Source: DATGMS01 sp035303945
GTDB lineage: Bacteria; Bacteroidota; Bacteroidia; Cytophagales; Cyclobacteriaceae
Length of the DNA stretch: 57,177 nucleotides
Reading direction: 5' to 3'
Assembly: GCA_035303945.1 (NCBI GenBank)
Contig: DATGQZ010000075.1
Span: 1 to 57,177 of the forward strand
Below, in pieces: positions 8,815-18,236 of this stretch (its first letter is position 1; each line of letters begins with the position of its first letter). The notes below the pieces were generated by a model that saw only the letters and a program-made list of their open reading frames with translations, searched no databases and had not been told where the DNA came from. Made by a program: the position numbers and the translations under genes.

Positions 8815-9939
8815 TTAAACGTAGTTGTTAAGCATGACAGGCATCACCAACATCAAAATATCCTCATTGTCACCCTTGTCAGAGGGAACAATTAAACCAG
8901 CACGGTTAGGAGCGTTAAATTTGAATGTCACTTCTTTAGCAGAAAGATTACTTAGCATCTCCACCAAAAACTTGGCATTGAAGCCGATTTCAATATCCTC
9001 TCCTTCATGATCGCAAGACAGACGCTCATTAGCCTCGTTGGAGAAATCCTGGTCCTCAGCGGATATTTGCAGTTCGCTCCCGATCAACTTTAATCCCACT
9101 TGGTGAGTGGTTTTGTTGGCATAAATAGCGATCCTTCTCAAGGAGCTCAGCATATCCATCCTGTTGATAGTCATGTTGTTGTCGTTGTCCATCGGAATCA
9201 CGTTTTCGTAATCAGGAAAACGCTCATCAATCAGACGACAAATCATCTTGATATTGTTGAATTTGAAATAAGCGTTGGAATTGTTGAACTCCACGGTCAC
9301 AGGCACATTTTCTGAAGGCAAAGTAGACTTCAACAGGTTGAGTGCCTTTCGGGGAATAATAATGCTGGCAGCATTATCTGAAGCAATATCTACCCTTCTG
9401 TAACGTACGAGACGGTGTCCGTCGGTCGCCACGAAAGTCGTGTTGGTACTGCTAAGATTCACATATACCCCCGTCATTGCAGGGCGAAGTTCGTCGTTGC
9501 TCGTTGCAAAAATGGTATTGTTGATCGCGCTGCTGAGTACTTCAGTAGACATATCCACTACAGTAGCATTGGTCACCGCAGGAATCTTGGGGAAGTCAGT
9601 CGCATTTTCCCCGGCAAGCTTATACCTTCCGTTGTCGGAGCTGATCTCAATGCTATAGTTCTCATTGTCGATGCTGAAAGTGACCGGTTGCTCTGGCAGG
9701 TTCTTTAATGTATCGATCAGAATTCTAGCCGGCACAGCGATGCTGCCATCCTCTTTTGCTTCCAAATCTATTTCCGTCATCATGGATGTCTGAAGATCTG
9801 AAGCGGTGACCGTCAATTTTCCATCTTTTATTTCAAAAAGGAAATTTTCCAAAATCGGCACGACCGGGTTGGTAGTGACCACACCGTTAATCGCAGAGAG
9901 GTGCTTTAAAAGAATAGAAGAATTAACAATAAATTTCAT
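8815..9939 (-). CDS. dnaN: DNA polymerase III beta subunit (sliding clamp)
   Basis: The 374-residue protein is the ring-shaped clamp that holds polymerase III on DNA. It shows the three-domain DnaN layout, with MKFIVNSSILLKHLSAINGV at the N-terminus, family-typical SNDELRPAMTGVY and FVATDGHRLVRY in the middle, and MLVMPVMLNNYV at the C-terminus, which forms part of the cleft that binds partner proteins. The length is normal. It stands alone here, away from dnaA and recF, as is common in the phylum. It shares this window with dnaX, whose product loads it. A near match to the -7 element (TGATTTTG on the minus strand) lies about 23 bases before the start. Confidence 0.97.
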   Translation of the reverse strand: MKFIVNSSILLKHLSAINGVVTTNPVVPILENFLFEIKDGKLTVTASDLQTSMMTEIDLEAKEDGSIAVPARILIDTLKNLPEQPVTFSIDNENYSIEISSDNGRYKLAGENATDFPKIPAVTNATVVDMSTEVLSSAINNTIFATSNDELRPAMTGVYVNLSSTNTTFVATDGHRLVRYRRVDIASDNAASIIIPRKALNLLKSTLPSENVPVTVEFNNSNAYFKFNNIKMICRLIDERFPDYENVIPMDNDNNMTINRMDMLSSLRRIAIYANKTTHQVGLKLIGSELQISAEDQDFSNEANERLSCDHEGEDIEIGFNAKFLVEMLSNLSAKEVTFKFNAPNRAGLIVPSDKGDNEDILMLVMPVMLNNYV

Positions 9940-10131
9940 AGATATAATATTTTATGCGGCCAAAATCAATGAATCAAAAACAAGAGCTTTCCACTTGACC
10001 CACATGCGCTCTTGACATCCCGATTTTCCTACAGCAGAGATGCCGGAGGATAGGTTATAAGAAGGTAAATTTAGAAATAAAATCATTAATGCGGACAATG
10101 GTGAAACAAATCTTTCGGGGCACCGCGATGA

Positions 10132-11811
10132 TTACCTTCCAAACCGCTTTTTCCTCCACATTACCTTTATTGTACCGACCAGAAGTATAAGGCCCACAGG
10201 CGCTCCGATATTCAGAAAATGCCAGTAAGATTTATTTTCGCGGATCTTGACTTCATCCAACGGCCTGATCTTATACTGTTTTGTGCGGGAAGCAATGATA
10301 CCCTCAGGCTCCAGCAAGTAATTGATGGCATTTTGAATGAAGATGCGGTTGGCTAACAAATCGCTTGACATGGGATCCTCTCCCAAAGGTAAAGGTGCTC
10401 CGGAGGACATGTCTATATTGCTCTTTACAAAATCGCCATCACCTGCTACCAATATCCGTCCCTGATCGCCGGACTCCACAAAAGAAGCTTTATCAAATCC
10501 TTCAGGCAAAAAGCGGTTTTTATAATAGGAAGTAAAATTCCCTTCCAAGAGATACACCAGAGGAAGATTCATCAGCTGGAACTGCTCAATGTCTGGTTCT
10601 CGAGACATATCTTGGAAGGCTACACGTACAGGAGCATCTGCTTTCCGGGTATAATTGCTGGAGAAAATCAGCGGTGTCTTTTTTACACCATCTGCCTTAA
10701 TGGTATCCAAGGTACTAATAAATTTAAACTGTACCAGATCCAGCCCTTTAGTAATAGGGTGATCTGCCATTCTTCCAGCCATCACGTAAAACGGCCAAGG
10801 AAGAGGCACGATCTGCGATTGGTTACCAAACTCCCCTCCTACCACAGGATGATAGCCAAAGTTGAGGTCTTGAATCAAATCCCTATTAATCCTTATGCCG
10901 TAACGGAAAAGCAACTCATTCAACCCCGTCTCTCTAGGCATCGCTATGGTCCCTTCACCCCCAGCTCCTTTCAAATCCACTGCCATTTGATCAATAAAGA
11001 ACAGCAGGTTGCCTCCATTCATCAGGTACTGGTCCAAGAGATATTTTTCTCTCTCTGTATATGGGGTTTTGGGTCCAGCCACAATTAAGGCTTCAAAAGT
11101 CAATAAGTCGTCTACCGTTTTGGCCTGATCCATAGGGACTTTATAAACTTCATAATCTTCCACCAGCGCCTCTACCATACCAAAACCGTCATCTTCCTCC
11201 ATTTCCCCATGATTGATGATGATACCCACCGCCCGTTTCTGCTGAAGCACCAACCGCTTGATCGCCTGGCTGAGTTCAAATTCCAAATTCTCGATGGACA
11301 GGTTCAATATCTCATCGGGCGACATTCCCCTTTCGCCTTTGAGTAACAATGCCCCGACCTCAAATTCCTCATTGCGGACCATTACACCTGGAAAAATCAG
11401 CCTTGAGGTCTGCCCTCCGTTTTGTGAGGCAAATAAGTTGGTGGGGCTTATACCGAAATCCGATAAGGCGACAATATATTCCTCCCGCTCTTCTCCGGTC
11501 AATGACAAGGGATCAAAATAGTAATAGTCAATGCGGACTGGACTATAAGCATTGAAGGTCCTTAGGGTTTCCTCTATGGATTTTTGTAATCTTCTCATCC
11601 CGCCGGGAAGATTGCCTGTCAATAAAATTTCCACCTCTACTGGCTCTTCCAACCCTTCCAGTAGCCTAACTGTAGCTGGGTGGAGAGAATAGCGCTTTTC
11701 CTCAGTGAGGTCAATCCGAAAGGGAAAAAGACTTTCCAATCCGTACAGCGCGGTAATGACTATAAGAATCGCTACCATCAGAAAACCTGTCTTCTTGTAA
11801 GTGTACTTCAT
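10132..11811 (-). CDS. gldG: Gliding-motility associated ABC transporter protein GldG
   Basis: The 559-residue protein has an N-terminal membrane segment (about 10-30), a long periplasmic region of the type found in GldG and in ABC auxiliary substrate-binding proteins (FNAYSPVRIDYYYFDPLS, IINHGEMEEDDG), and a C-terminal membrane helix before a basic tail. Genetic work in Flavobacterium johnsoniae showed gldA, gldF and gldG are needed for gliding. The gene overlaps gldF by 4 bases (ATGA), indicating translational coupling. Many Bacteroidota carry it without obvious gliding, so motility is an inference. Confidence 0.9.
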   Translation of the reverse strand: MKYTYKKTGFLMVAILIVITALYGLESLFPFRIDLTEEKRYSLHPATVRLLEGLEEPVEVEILLTGNLPGGMRRLQKSIEETLRTFNAYSPVRIDYYYFDPLSLTGEEREEYIVALSDFGISPTNLFASQNGGQTSRLIFPGVMVRNEEFEVGALLLKGERGMSPDEILNLSIENLEFELSQAIKRLVLQQKRAVGIIINHGEMEEDDGFGMVEALVEDYEVYKVPMDQAKTVDDLLTFEALIVAGPKTPYTEREKYLLDQYLMNGGNLLFFIDQMAVDLKGAGGEGTIAMPRETGLNELLFRYGIRINRDLIQDLNFGYHPVVGGEFGNQSQIVPLPWPFYVMAGRMADHPITKGLDLVQFKFISTLDTIKADGVKKTPLIFSSNYTRKADAPVRVAFQDMSREPDIEQFQLMNLPLVYLLEGNFTSYYKNRFLPEGFDKASFVESGDQGRILVAGDGDFVKSNIDMSSGAPLPLGEDPMSSDLLANRIFIQNAINYLLEPEGIIASRTKQYKIRPLDEVKIRENKSYWHFLNIGAPVGLILLVGTIKVMWRKKRFGR

Positions 11812-12530
11812 TTTCTTCTAATCATTATTCCGGTAGCGACCAACAAGGTGCTAATCAGCGAAAGAAAATAAACCAAATTGGAAGAATCAATCACCCCTCT
11901 TCCCATGCTCTGGAAATGATAGCTTAGGCTAAATTCTTCAATGAACAATGCCCAGTCGTTCCGCTGAAGAGAAGCCAATGCTGACAAACCAAAATAGAGT
12001 AGGAAACCTAAAAAAACGCCGATGACAAAGGCAGTAATTTGATTATCTGTTAAAGAAGAGCTAAATAAACCAATGGCTGCAAATACCGCCCCAATTAATA
12101 TCAATCCAATAAAAGAACCGAAGAAGCCCGCGCTGTCAATGTTTCCCACCGGGTCACCCAGCTGCACAATGCTGTAGTAATAGATTAAAGTGGGTAGCAG
12201 CGCAAGAAAGATCAGCACCAAAGCTGCCAGGTATTTGGCGAGGATAATCTGTCCGTTGGTCAGAGGAGAAGTCAACAACAATTCCCAGGTACCTGTCTTT
12301 CTCTCCTCAGCAATCATTCTCATCGTAATCGCCGGCACTAGAAAAACAAAAATAAAAGGCGTATAGACAAACAAGGCTTCCAGATCGGCAAAGCCATACT
12401 CCAAGACACTGGTTTCGGGAAACACCCATACCACAAGCCCCAGCGCCACTAAAAAAGCGGTCAACAAAAGGTAGCCAGTCAGCTGGTTAAAAAAGGTATT
12501 GACTTCCTTAAGGAATAACTGTCCCATCAT
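11808..12530 (-). CDS. gldF: Gliding-motility ABC transporter permease GldF
   Basis: This 240-residue permease has about six hydrophobic segments and belongs to the ABC-2 class. The cytoplasmic signature MRMIAEERKTGTWELLLTSP is characteristic of GldF and related ABC-2 permeases. It lies between gldA (1-base gap) and gldG (4-base overlap), so the three are one transcription unit. The start may be the first or second Met (MMGQLF). The transported substrate is unknown. Confidence 0.92.
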   Translation of the reverse strand: MMGQLFLKEVNTFFNQLTGYLLLTAFLVALGLVVWVFPETSVLEYGFADLEALFVYTPFIFVFLVPAITMRMIAEERKTGTWELLLTSPLTNGQIILAKYLAALVLIFLALLPTLIYYYSIVQLGDPVGNIDSAGFFGSFIGLILIGAVFAAIGLFSSSLTDNQITAFVIGVFLGFLLYFGLSALASLQRNDWALFIEEFSLSYHFQSMGRGVIDSSNLVYFLSLISTLLVATGIMIRRK

Positions 12531-12531
12531 A

Positions 12532-13443
12532 CTAGTTCTGCGTTAGTTGCCTAAAAATGGTTTCAAGATTTTTTTCCTGCTTCCTCAAGCTAAGTAGAGA
12601 CAGGTTTCTCTCCTGTATCACGGCCAGCAGCACCTTACGAAGCTGTCCAGTATCTTCACTCAAGATTTCCAGTTCATTGCTTTTGTGGACTTGAATGCTG
12701 TGAACGCCGGGTAAGGAGGAAAACCAATGTTGTTCCAAAGCTTCTTCTGTCTCCAAAATCAAAGCCTTAAGGCCATTATCCGCCTTTAGATTCTGAAGAA
12801 GGTCCTGAGCCACTATATTGCCTTTATGGATGATTACCACCTTATCACAGATAGCTTCCACCTCCTGCATAATGTGGGTGCTCAATATAAGGGTTTTGTC
12901 CCTGCCGATATCTTTGATCAAAGTTCTGATTTCCACCAGCTGGTTGGGATCCAAGCCGGTGGTCGGTTCGTCCAAAATGATCACCTCAGGATCGTGTACC
13001 AATGCTTTGGCCAAGCCGACTCTTTGGCGGTAGCCTTTGGAAAGTTGCCCAATTTTTTTGTGCTGCTCCGGACCTAAGCCACATTTTTCGATTATGGCTC
13101 TTACCTGCTGATTAGCCGTCTTTCCTTTCAAGTCATATAAGCCGGCTACAAAGCCCAAAAACTCCTTGACGTACATGTCCAAATATAAGGGGTTATGTTC
13201 TGGAAGGTAACCGATCATCTTGCTTACGGTTTTTGGCTTTTCCAACACCGAAACACCATTGATAAGCACGTCCCCCTCATCAGGCAGGAGATAGCCGGAA
13301 GCAATTTTCATGGTGGTGGATTTGCCTGCTCCGTTCGGACCTAAAAATCCAAGCACCTGCCCCGACTGTCCTATGAAGCTGACCGCATTCAAGGCCTTTT
13401 GATTTTTATACCATTTGGTCAGCTGCTTTACTTCCAATGCCAT
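12532..13443 (-). CDS. gldA: Gliding-motility ABC transporter ATP-binding protein GldA
   Basis: The 303-residue ATPase has Walker A GPNGAGKST (35-43), the Q-loop region IGYLPEHNPLYLDMYV, signature LSKGYRQRVGLAKAL, Walker B VIILDEPTTGLDP and the switch His in LILSTHIMQEV. A C-terminal extension of about 80 residues follows, as in GldA and related ABC-2 ATPases. It powers the GldFG membrane part. It is the first gene of the gld group and lies 77 bases after the phosphorylase gene, with a short hairpin between. Confidence 0.92.
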   Translation of the reverse strand: MALEVKQLTKWYKNQKALNAVSFIGQSGQVLGFLGPNGAGKSTTMKIASGYLLPDEGDVLINGVSVLEKPKTVSKMIGYLPEHNPLYLDMYVKEFLGFVAGLYDLKGKTANQQVRAIIEKCGLGPEQHKKIGQLSKGYRQRVGLAKALVHDPEVIILDEPTTGLDPNQLVEIRTLIKDIGRDKTLILSTHIMQEVEAICDKVVIIHKGNIVAQDLLQNLKADNGLKALILETEEALEQHWFSSLPGVHSIQVHKSNELEILSEDTGQLRKVLLAVIQERNLSLLSLRKQEKNLETIFRQLTQN

Positions 13444-13467
13444 GCTCGATAATTTAATATGCTAAAG

Positions 13468-13492
13468 AATAACCGCCAATCCGCGGTTTTAT
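13468..13492 (-). terminator. Hairpin between purine nucleoside phosphorylase gene and gldA
   Basis: AACCGC (13471-13476) pairs with GCGGTT (13483-13488) around a 6-base loop, flanked by A/T bases that can extend the stem with a bulge. The T-tract on the minus strand is weak, so it may attenuate rather than stop transcription into gldA. Confidence 0.4.
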
Positions 13493-13520
13493 TGAATAAC
13501 AAGCTTTAAAAGGTGAATCG

Positions 13521-14351
13521 TTATCCCTTAAACTGCCGGATCAATCCTTTGATGATGATGATCATTCCTGGCTCAGCCTTAGCCGCCGCGGCGATTACCT
13601 CCTGAATGGTGATTTTTTTAACTTTGCCTGGGGCACATAGGTCTGTGATGGCAGAAATAGCAAAAACAGGTAATTCCATATGGCGTGCGACGATAACCTC
13701 GGGCACAGTACTCATACCTACTGCATCAGCACCGATACGTCCTAAGTAAGCGTACTCCGCCTTGGTTTCTAGGTTAGGCCCCTGCAAGCCTGCATATATG
13801 CCTTGATGAATAGCAATGTTGTTTTCGGTGGCTATCTGAAGGGCAGCATCGATCATGCTTTGGTCGTAAGGCTCGCTCATATCCGGAAACCTAGACCCAA
13901 AAGCATCCAAGTTAGCTCCTCTTAATGGGTTTTCGGGAAAGAGATCAATATGGTCATTGATGATCATCAAATCTCCAATTTGATGAGCGGGGCTAATACC
14001 GCCTGCAGCATTGGAAATTAAAAGGCGGGAAATGCCCAATCGCTTTAGAACCCTTACCGGAAAAGTCACCTCCTTCATGCTATAGCCTTCATAATAATGA
14101 AACCTTCCCTTCATGGCCACAACAGGGACGCCCACCAATTTTCCGAAAAGGAGTTTTCCGGAATGGGTTTCCACCGTGGATATAGGGAAATAGGGAATTT
14201 CGCTATAGGCTACTTCTTCCTCCACCTCAATTTCCTGTGCCAGTCGCCCTAGTCCTGTACCGAGGATGATTCCTACAGACGGCCGGGTAAATTGCCGGCT
14301 TTGTATAAAGTTAACGGCTGCTTCAATTTTCTGAAGATAGGTGGTTTCCAT
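13521..14351 (-). CDS. punA: Purine nucleoside phosphorylase (trimeric, class I)
   Basis: The 276-residue enzyme phosphorolyses inosine and guanosine to base and ribose-1-phosphate for purine salvage. Motifs visible are GTGLGRLA (phosphate loop), GRFHYYEGYSM, ISNAAGGI, and the base-recognition region LQGPNLETKAEY followed by DAVGMSTVPEV and ISAITDLCAPG. Length and motifs fit the trimeric PNP/MTA phosphorylase family rather than hexameric DeoD. It is the first minus-strand gene before gldAFG and has two exact TAnnTTTG elements upstream. The symbol punA is by analogy. Confidence 0.9.
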   Translation of the reverse strand: METTYLQKIEAAVNFIQSRQFTRPSVGIILGTGLGRLAQEIEVEEEVAYSEIPYFPISTVETHSGKLLFGKLVGVPVVAMKGRFHYYEGYSMKEVTFPVRVLKRLGISRLLISNAAGGISPAHQIGDLMIINDHIDLFPENPLRGANLDAFGSRFPDMSEPYDQSMIDAALQIATENNIAIHQGIYAGLQGPNLETKAEYAYLGRIGADAVGMSTVPEVIVARHMELPVFAISAITDLCAPGKVKKITIQEVIAAAAKAEPGMIIIIKGLIRQFKG

Positions 14352-14730
14352 ATATGCTGTTATTGCTGTATTGTAGCCTTTACGGTATCTATGCGTTCAA
14401 AGTTAGCGCAAAATTAGTCATTGGCTAGAAATTATGCCTTCCTTTTGATACCAGTAGCTTGTATGATTAAGCCAGTACTAGGCTAGAAGTTTCAAAAAAG
14501 CATTTTTGCTGACAACCGTCTAATCTGTCCAAAACCAGCCCTGTCTTCACCCTTCAAAGGGAGCAAAAAGGATTAAGATTCCAGCCTTTGCCGACAGGAA
14601 CATACACAAGAAAATGGATTTACGTACCCTTCAGCTTTACGGATAAGGACGATATTTTGGCCCTACAGAAACTAAACGCTCGATTAAAATGTATAATGAA
14701 CAGTTTTAAAGGACAAATATTGCCTCTGTA
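14352..14730. other. Divergent intergenic region, 379 bases
   Basis: This stretch separates punA (minus) from the FMN reductase gene (plus). Apart from the two TAnnTTTG elements close to punA, I see no reading frame of coding character, hairpin, repeat or RNA gene. No convincing plus-strand promoter was found. Confidence 0.6.
14398..14416 (-). promoter_or_regulatory. Two candidate -7 elements for punA
   Basis: On the minus strand TAATTTTG (14409-14416) and TAACTTTG (14398-14405) both match TAnnTTTG and sit 46-65 bases before the start. Neither has a clear TTTG at the -33 spacing. Confidence 0.4.
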
Positions 14731-15255
14731 ATGATTAAAATTATCGTCAGCACCAATAGGATCAATGCTACTTCCGGAAAAATTGCTCACATCTATCAGG
14801 ACATTCTAATAGAACTGGGAGAAGAGTCAGAAATTATCAATCTCGCAGATTTACCGGATGATTTTGTTTTTTCCGCTTTATATGAAAAAAAAGGGCGAAA
14901 CGAGCAATATAACGTCATTCATGAAAGGGTGAAGTCTGGAGAGAAGTTCGTCTTTATAGTTCCCGAGTATAATGGCTCCTTCCCCGGGATATTAAAATCT
15001 TTTATTGATGGAATGAGCTATCCAAACTCATTTTTCGGCAAAAAATGTGCACTTGTAGGTCTTTCCTCAGGAATAGGCGGCGGTGGCATCGCAATGAGCC
15101 ACCTGACCGACATCTTCCATTATCTGGGAATGCATGTGCTGGCCAACAAACCGAAGCTGGCCAAAATTGAGGAAAATATGTCCGATAACTTGCTCACCAA
15201 CAAGTTTTATATTGAACTACTGCAAATCCAGGCTAAAATGTTGATTGATTTTTAA
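14731..15255 (+). CDS. NADPH-dependent FMN reductase family flavoprotein
   Basis: The 174-residue protein has the flavodoxin-like fold of the FMN_red family. The N-terminal strand MIKIIVSTNR with the Ser/Thr/Arg phosphate-loop region, and FIVPEYNGSFPGILKSFID near the middle, are diagnostic (PEYNGS contacts FMN). Such enzymes reduce FMN, quinones or azo compounds with NAD(P)H; the true substrate cannot be told. It converges on ftsZ with only 1 base between the two stop codons, and its last codons form one arm of a perfect inverted repeat. Confidence 0.88.
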   Translation: MIKIIVSTNRINATSGKIAHIYQDILIELGEESEIINLADLPDDFVFSALYEKKGRNEQYNVIHERVKSGEKFVFIVPEYNGSFPGILKSFIDGMSYPNSFFGKKCALVGLSSGIGGGGIAMSHLTDIFHYLGMHVLANKPKLAKIEENMSDNLLTNKFYIELLQIQAKMLIDF

Positions 15256-15268
15256 ATCAATCAACATT
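15237..15268. terminator. 15-bp perfect inverted repeat across the stop codons of the FMN reductase gene and ftsZ
   Basis: AATGTTGATTGATTT (15237-15251) and its exact complement (15254-15268) flank a 2-base loop; in practice the inner A-T pairs would open. Both convergent genes use the same bases for their last codons. The stem is A/T-rich with no G/C core, so it is a possible two-way terminator rather than a textbook one. Confidence 0.6.
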
Positions 15269-16852
15269 GTCATGCAAGAACCTGTTATTCCCCAGGATCT
15301 CGTTTTCATCATTTAAATTGTACTTTGAGATATTGGATTCTGAGCTGTGCCTGACGTCCTGGAGTTTGATATTCTTACGCATATAAGCTGGGGTCTCCAT
15401 TTTTTCCTTAAACTCTTCCGGCGTCTGGTTCAAAGCACGCATTTGTCTTAATTTCTCAAATCGCTCATGGGCCCGTCTCATCGCCTTTTCCTTGATTTCT
15501 TCATAATAGTCATTGTTATAGGAGTTTTCTTCCTTTTTGGCTATAGAAGGACGTACTATATCTTCTTTTTGAAATAAAGACATCACTTTTTTAGGCTCAG
15601 GCTGAGCAAAATCATCCTCTTGTTCTTGACGAATTTGATTTACAGGCTGCGGTGCGATGGGCTCTATAGGCGTGGTTTTCCTTTCCATCTCATAGCTGGC
15701 ACCATTAGAGGCTGTAGGTACTGCTTTTTGAATAGAGAAGGTGAAAGTTTGACCTGGCTTGGCCGGCTCCTCTTCAATTCTGGATGTTTTGCCGGATTCT
15801 AGGTGGATCAGCTTCTTAGCGTTGTCCTCTTCCTGCTTTTTTGCGGCAAGGTCTCCTTCTTCAGTAAGTGAATCTGCTTCAAAACCAGTAGCAATCACGG
15901 TCACACGGATCGACTTTTTCAAGTCAGGATCGATGCCTTGACCAAAGATTACTTCCGCCATTTCACCGGCTCTCTCTTGGATGTATTCCGTGATATCACT
16001 CAATTCGTCCATAGAAAGCTCTTCTTCCTCTCCAGACATGATCGACAAGAGGATTTTTTGTGCTCCATTGATGTCCACATTGTTCAACAATGGTGAAGCA
16101 ATGGCTTTTTCCGCAGCCTTGATAGCCCTTTGTTCGCCCTCTTCAGTGGCTGAGCCCATTACCGCAGCGCCGGCATCTTTCATCACGGTTTTGACATCTT
16201 CGAAGTCCACGTTGACATCTTGATGAACGGTAATGATTTCGGCTATGGATTTGGCAGCTGTGGTAAGGATGTTATCCGCTTTGCCAAACGCCTGGCGGAT
16301 GGCAAGGTTGCCGTAGATTTCCCTAAGCTTATCATTAAGGATTACCAAAACGGTGTCACAATTGGCTCTTAATTCTTCAATACCTTTTTGTGCAGCCACC
16401 ATTTTCTTTTTGCCTTCGAAGACAAATGGTGCGGTGACAATACCTACTGTAAGGATGTCCATATCCTTGGCGATTTTCGCGATTACTGGCGCAGCACCTG
16501 TTCCGGTACCACCTCCCATTCCCGCTGTGATAAATACCATCTTGGTATTGTCTGATAGCAGTTCTCGGATTTCCTCTTTGCTTTCAATCGCCGCATTACG
16601 CCCTTTTTCTGGGTTTGCCCCAGCACCAAGTCCTTCGGTAAGGTTGGCACCAAGCTGAAGCTTAAGTGGAACAGGACTGCTTTTTAAAGCCTGTGCATCC
16701 GTATTGACCACTACAAACTCCACGTCTTTGATTCCTTGATTAAACATGTGGTTCACCGCGTTAGAACCACCACCCCCAACTCCTATCACCTTGATGATGG
16801 ATTTGTTGTTTTTCGGAAGATCAAATTTGTAATCTTTCATGTTATCTGACAT
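15257..16852 (-). CDS. ftsZ: Cell division protein FtsZ
   Basis: FtsZ is the tubulin-like GTPase that forms the division ring. The signature loop GGGTGTG is at 113-119 and the N-terminal nucleotide loop GVGGGGSNAVN near 24-34. After the GTPase domain comes a long linker (about 325-480), a recognisable C-terminal peptide TPAYMRKNIKL ending near 497, and then a further 34-residue tail ending FLHDNVD. The peptide binds FtsA and other partners. The start ATG is preceded by GAGG 4 bases upstream, which supports MSDNM over the internal Met5. It is the last gene of the dcw cluster, 64 bases after ftsA. Confidence 0.98.
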   Translation of the reverse strand: MSDNMKDYKFDLPKNNKSIIKVIGVGGGGSNAVNHMFNQGIKDVEFVVVNTDAQALKSSPVPLKLQLGANLTEGLGAGANPEKGRNAAIESKEEIRELLSDNTKMVFITAGMGGGTGTGAAPVIAKIAKDMDILTVGIVTAPFVFEGKKKMVAAQKGIEELRANCDTVLVILNDKLREIYGNLAIRQAFGKADNILTTAAKSIAEIITVHQDVNVDFEDVKTVMKDAGAAVMGSATEEGEQRAIKAAEKAIASPLLNNVDINGAQKILLSIMSGEEEELSMDELSDITEYIQERAGEMAEVIFGQGIDPDLKKSIRVTVIATGFEADSLTEEGDLAAKKQEEDNAKKLIHLESGKTSRIEEEPAKPGQTFTFSIQKAVPTASNGASYEMERKTTPIEPIAPQPVNQIRQEQEDDFAQPEPKKVMSLFQKEDIVRPSIAKKEENSYNNDYYEEIKEKAMRRAHERFEKLRQMRALNQTPEEFKEKMETPAYMRKNIKLQDVRHSSESNISKYNLNDENEILGNNRFLHDNVD

Positions 16853-16916
16853 TTTTCCTCTTTTTGGTGAACAATATTTCTTTTACCCGGACATAGCCGA
16901 GACTTCTATTTTCTCC

Positions 16917-18233
16917 TTAATAATTGCTGGTATCATCCCCTATATCGTCGGTGATGAATTCTTTAAGTCTTCTGCGAATACTTCCGAAAATATCCTTGCC
17001 GGGCATTTCCAGTCGGGCTTCTCTCCCACCTTTATGGTCCCTTACCTCGTTGCGCTGCCTGTAATGATCTTCTCTATCATCCAATGCTTTAAATCCAGCC
17101 AACACCAAACCCACCGTAGTAGCATACATGGGGCTCTTCACATCTTCCAGCTTCGACTTGCCGAGATGCTCGTTGGGATAGCCGATACGGGTGTCCAGGC
17201 CCGTCATATATTCAAACAATTGGCTCACACCATTCAGCATGGCACCACCTCCCGTCAGCACGATACCGCCTGCCAATTTTTTATACATTCCGCTAGCTAC
17301 GATCTCAGATTGTACCATCTCAATAATCTCCTCCATTCGGGCTTGAATGATTGAAGAAAGGTTCCTGATCGATATTTCCTTGGCGGGACGGTTTCTCAGA
17401 CCGGGAATAGATACGATTTCATTGGGATTGGCTTCTTCTGCTATGGCTTTACCAAATTTTGTTTTAAGAAGCTCTGCCTGGTTTTGCATCACCATACAAC
17501 CTTCTTTAATATCTGAGGTAATAATATTACCACCGAACGGAATGACGGCCGTATGACGGATAATATTGTCGTAGAAGATGGCTATATCAGTGGTACCCCC
17601 ACCAATGTCTACCAGACAAACACCTGCTTCTTTATCTAAATCACTCAGGACCGAAAGTGAGCTGGCCAATGGCTCCAGGATCAAATCTTTGGAAATAAGA
17701 TCTGCCCGTTTCACACATCGGTTGATATTGTTAATCGCAGTAGTTTGGGCGGTGATAATATGGAAATCAGCTTCTAACCTGGCACCTGACATCCCTACCG
17801 GATCTTTAATTCCGTCCTCATAATCTACCGTGTAATCCTGCGGCATGACATGAATGATAGAATTCCCCGGCGGTACCACGATATTTTCCATATCATTGGC
17901 AATACGCCTTACATCCTCCACTGTAATTTCATCATCCTTTGGATTTCTAATGATGACGCCATGGTGGACAGAACTTCTAATATGCTGTCCCGCTATGCCT
18001 ACAATTACCTCGGCTATATCCACATCCGCCATTTCAGAGGCGTCCGCTACTGCCTTTTGAATGGCATTGACTGTCTTGTCGATATTAGTCACTATCCCTC
18101 TAATGACCCCCTCCGATACGGCTTTACCCATACCTAGCACTTCCAGTTTCCCAAACTCATTCTTACGCCCTACGATAGCGCAAATTTTGGTGGTCCCAAT
18201 GTCCAGTCCTACTACAATTTTGTCATTTTCCAT
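16917..18233 (-). CDS. ftsA: Cell division protein FtsA
   Basis: The 438-residue actin-like ATPase tethers FtsZ to the membrane. Visible are phosphate-1 GLDIGTTKICAIVG, the SHS2/1C region, phosphate-2 VCLVDIGGGTTDIAIF and the adenosine motif GIVLTGGGAMLNG. The C-terminal segment IFGSIRRRLKEFI can form the amphipathic membrane-targeting helix and is followed by an acidic tail. It lies 3 bases after ftsQ and 64 bases before ftsZ. The length is normal for the phylum. Confidence 0.97.
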   Translation of the reverse strand: MENDKIVVGLDIGTTKICAIVGRKNEFGKLEVLGMGKAVSEGVIRGIVTNIDKTVNAIQKAVADASEMADVDIAEVIVGIAGQHIRSSVHHGVIIRNPKDDEITVEDVRRIANDMENIVVPPGNSIIHVMPQDYTVDYEDGIKDPVGMSGARLEADFHIITAQTTAINNINRCVKRADLISKDLILEPLASSLSVLSDLDKEAGVCLVDIGGGTTDIAIFYDNIIRHTAVIPFGGNIITSDIKEGCMVMQNQAELLKTKFGKAIAEEANPNEIVSIPGLRNRPAKEISIRNLSSIIQARMEEIIEMVQSEIVASGMYKKLAGGIVLTGGGAMLNGVSQLFEYMTGLDTRIGYPNEHLGKSKLEDVKSPMYATTVGLVLAGFKALDDREDHYRQRNEVRDHKGGREARLEMPGKDIFGSIRRRLKEFITDDIGDDTSNY

Positions 18234-18236
18234 AGC

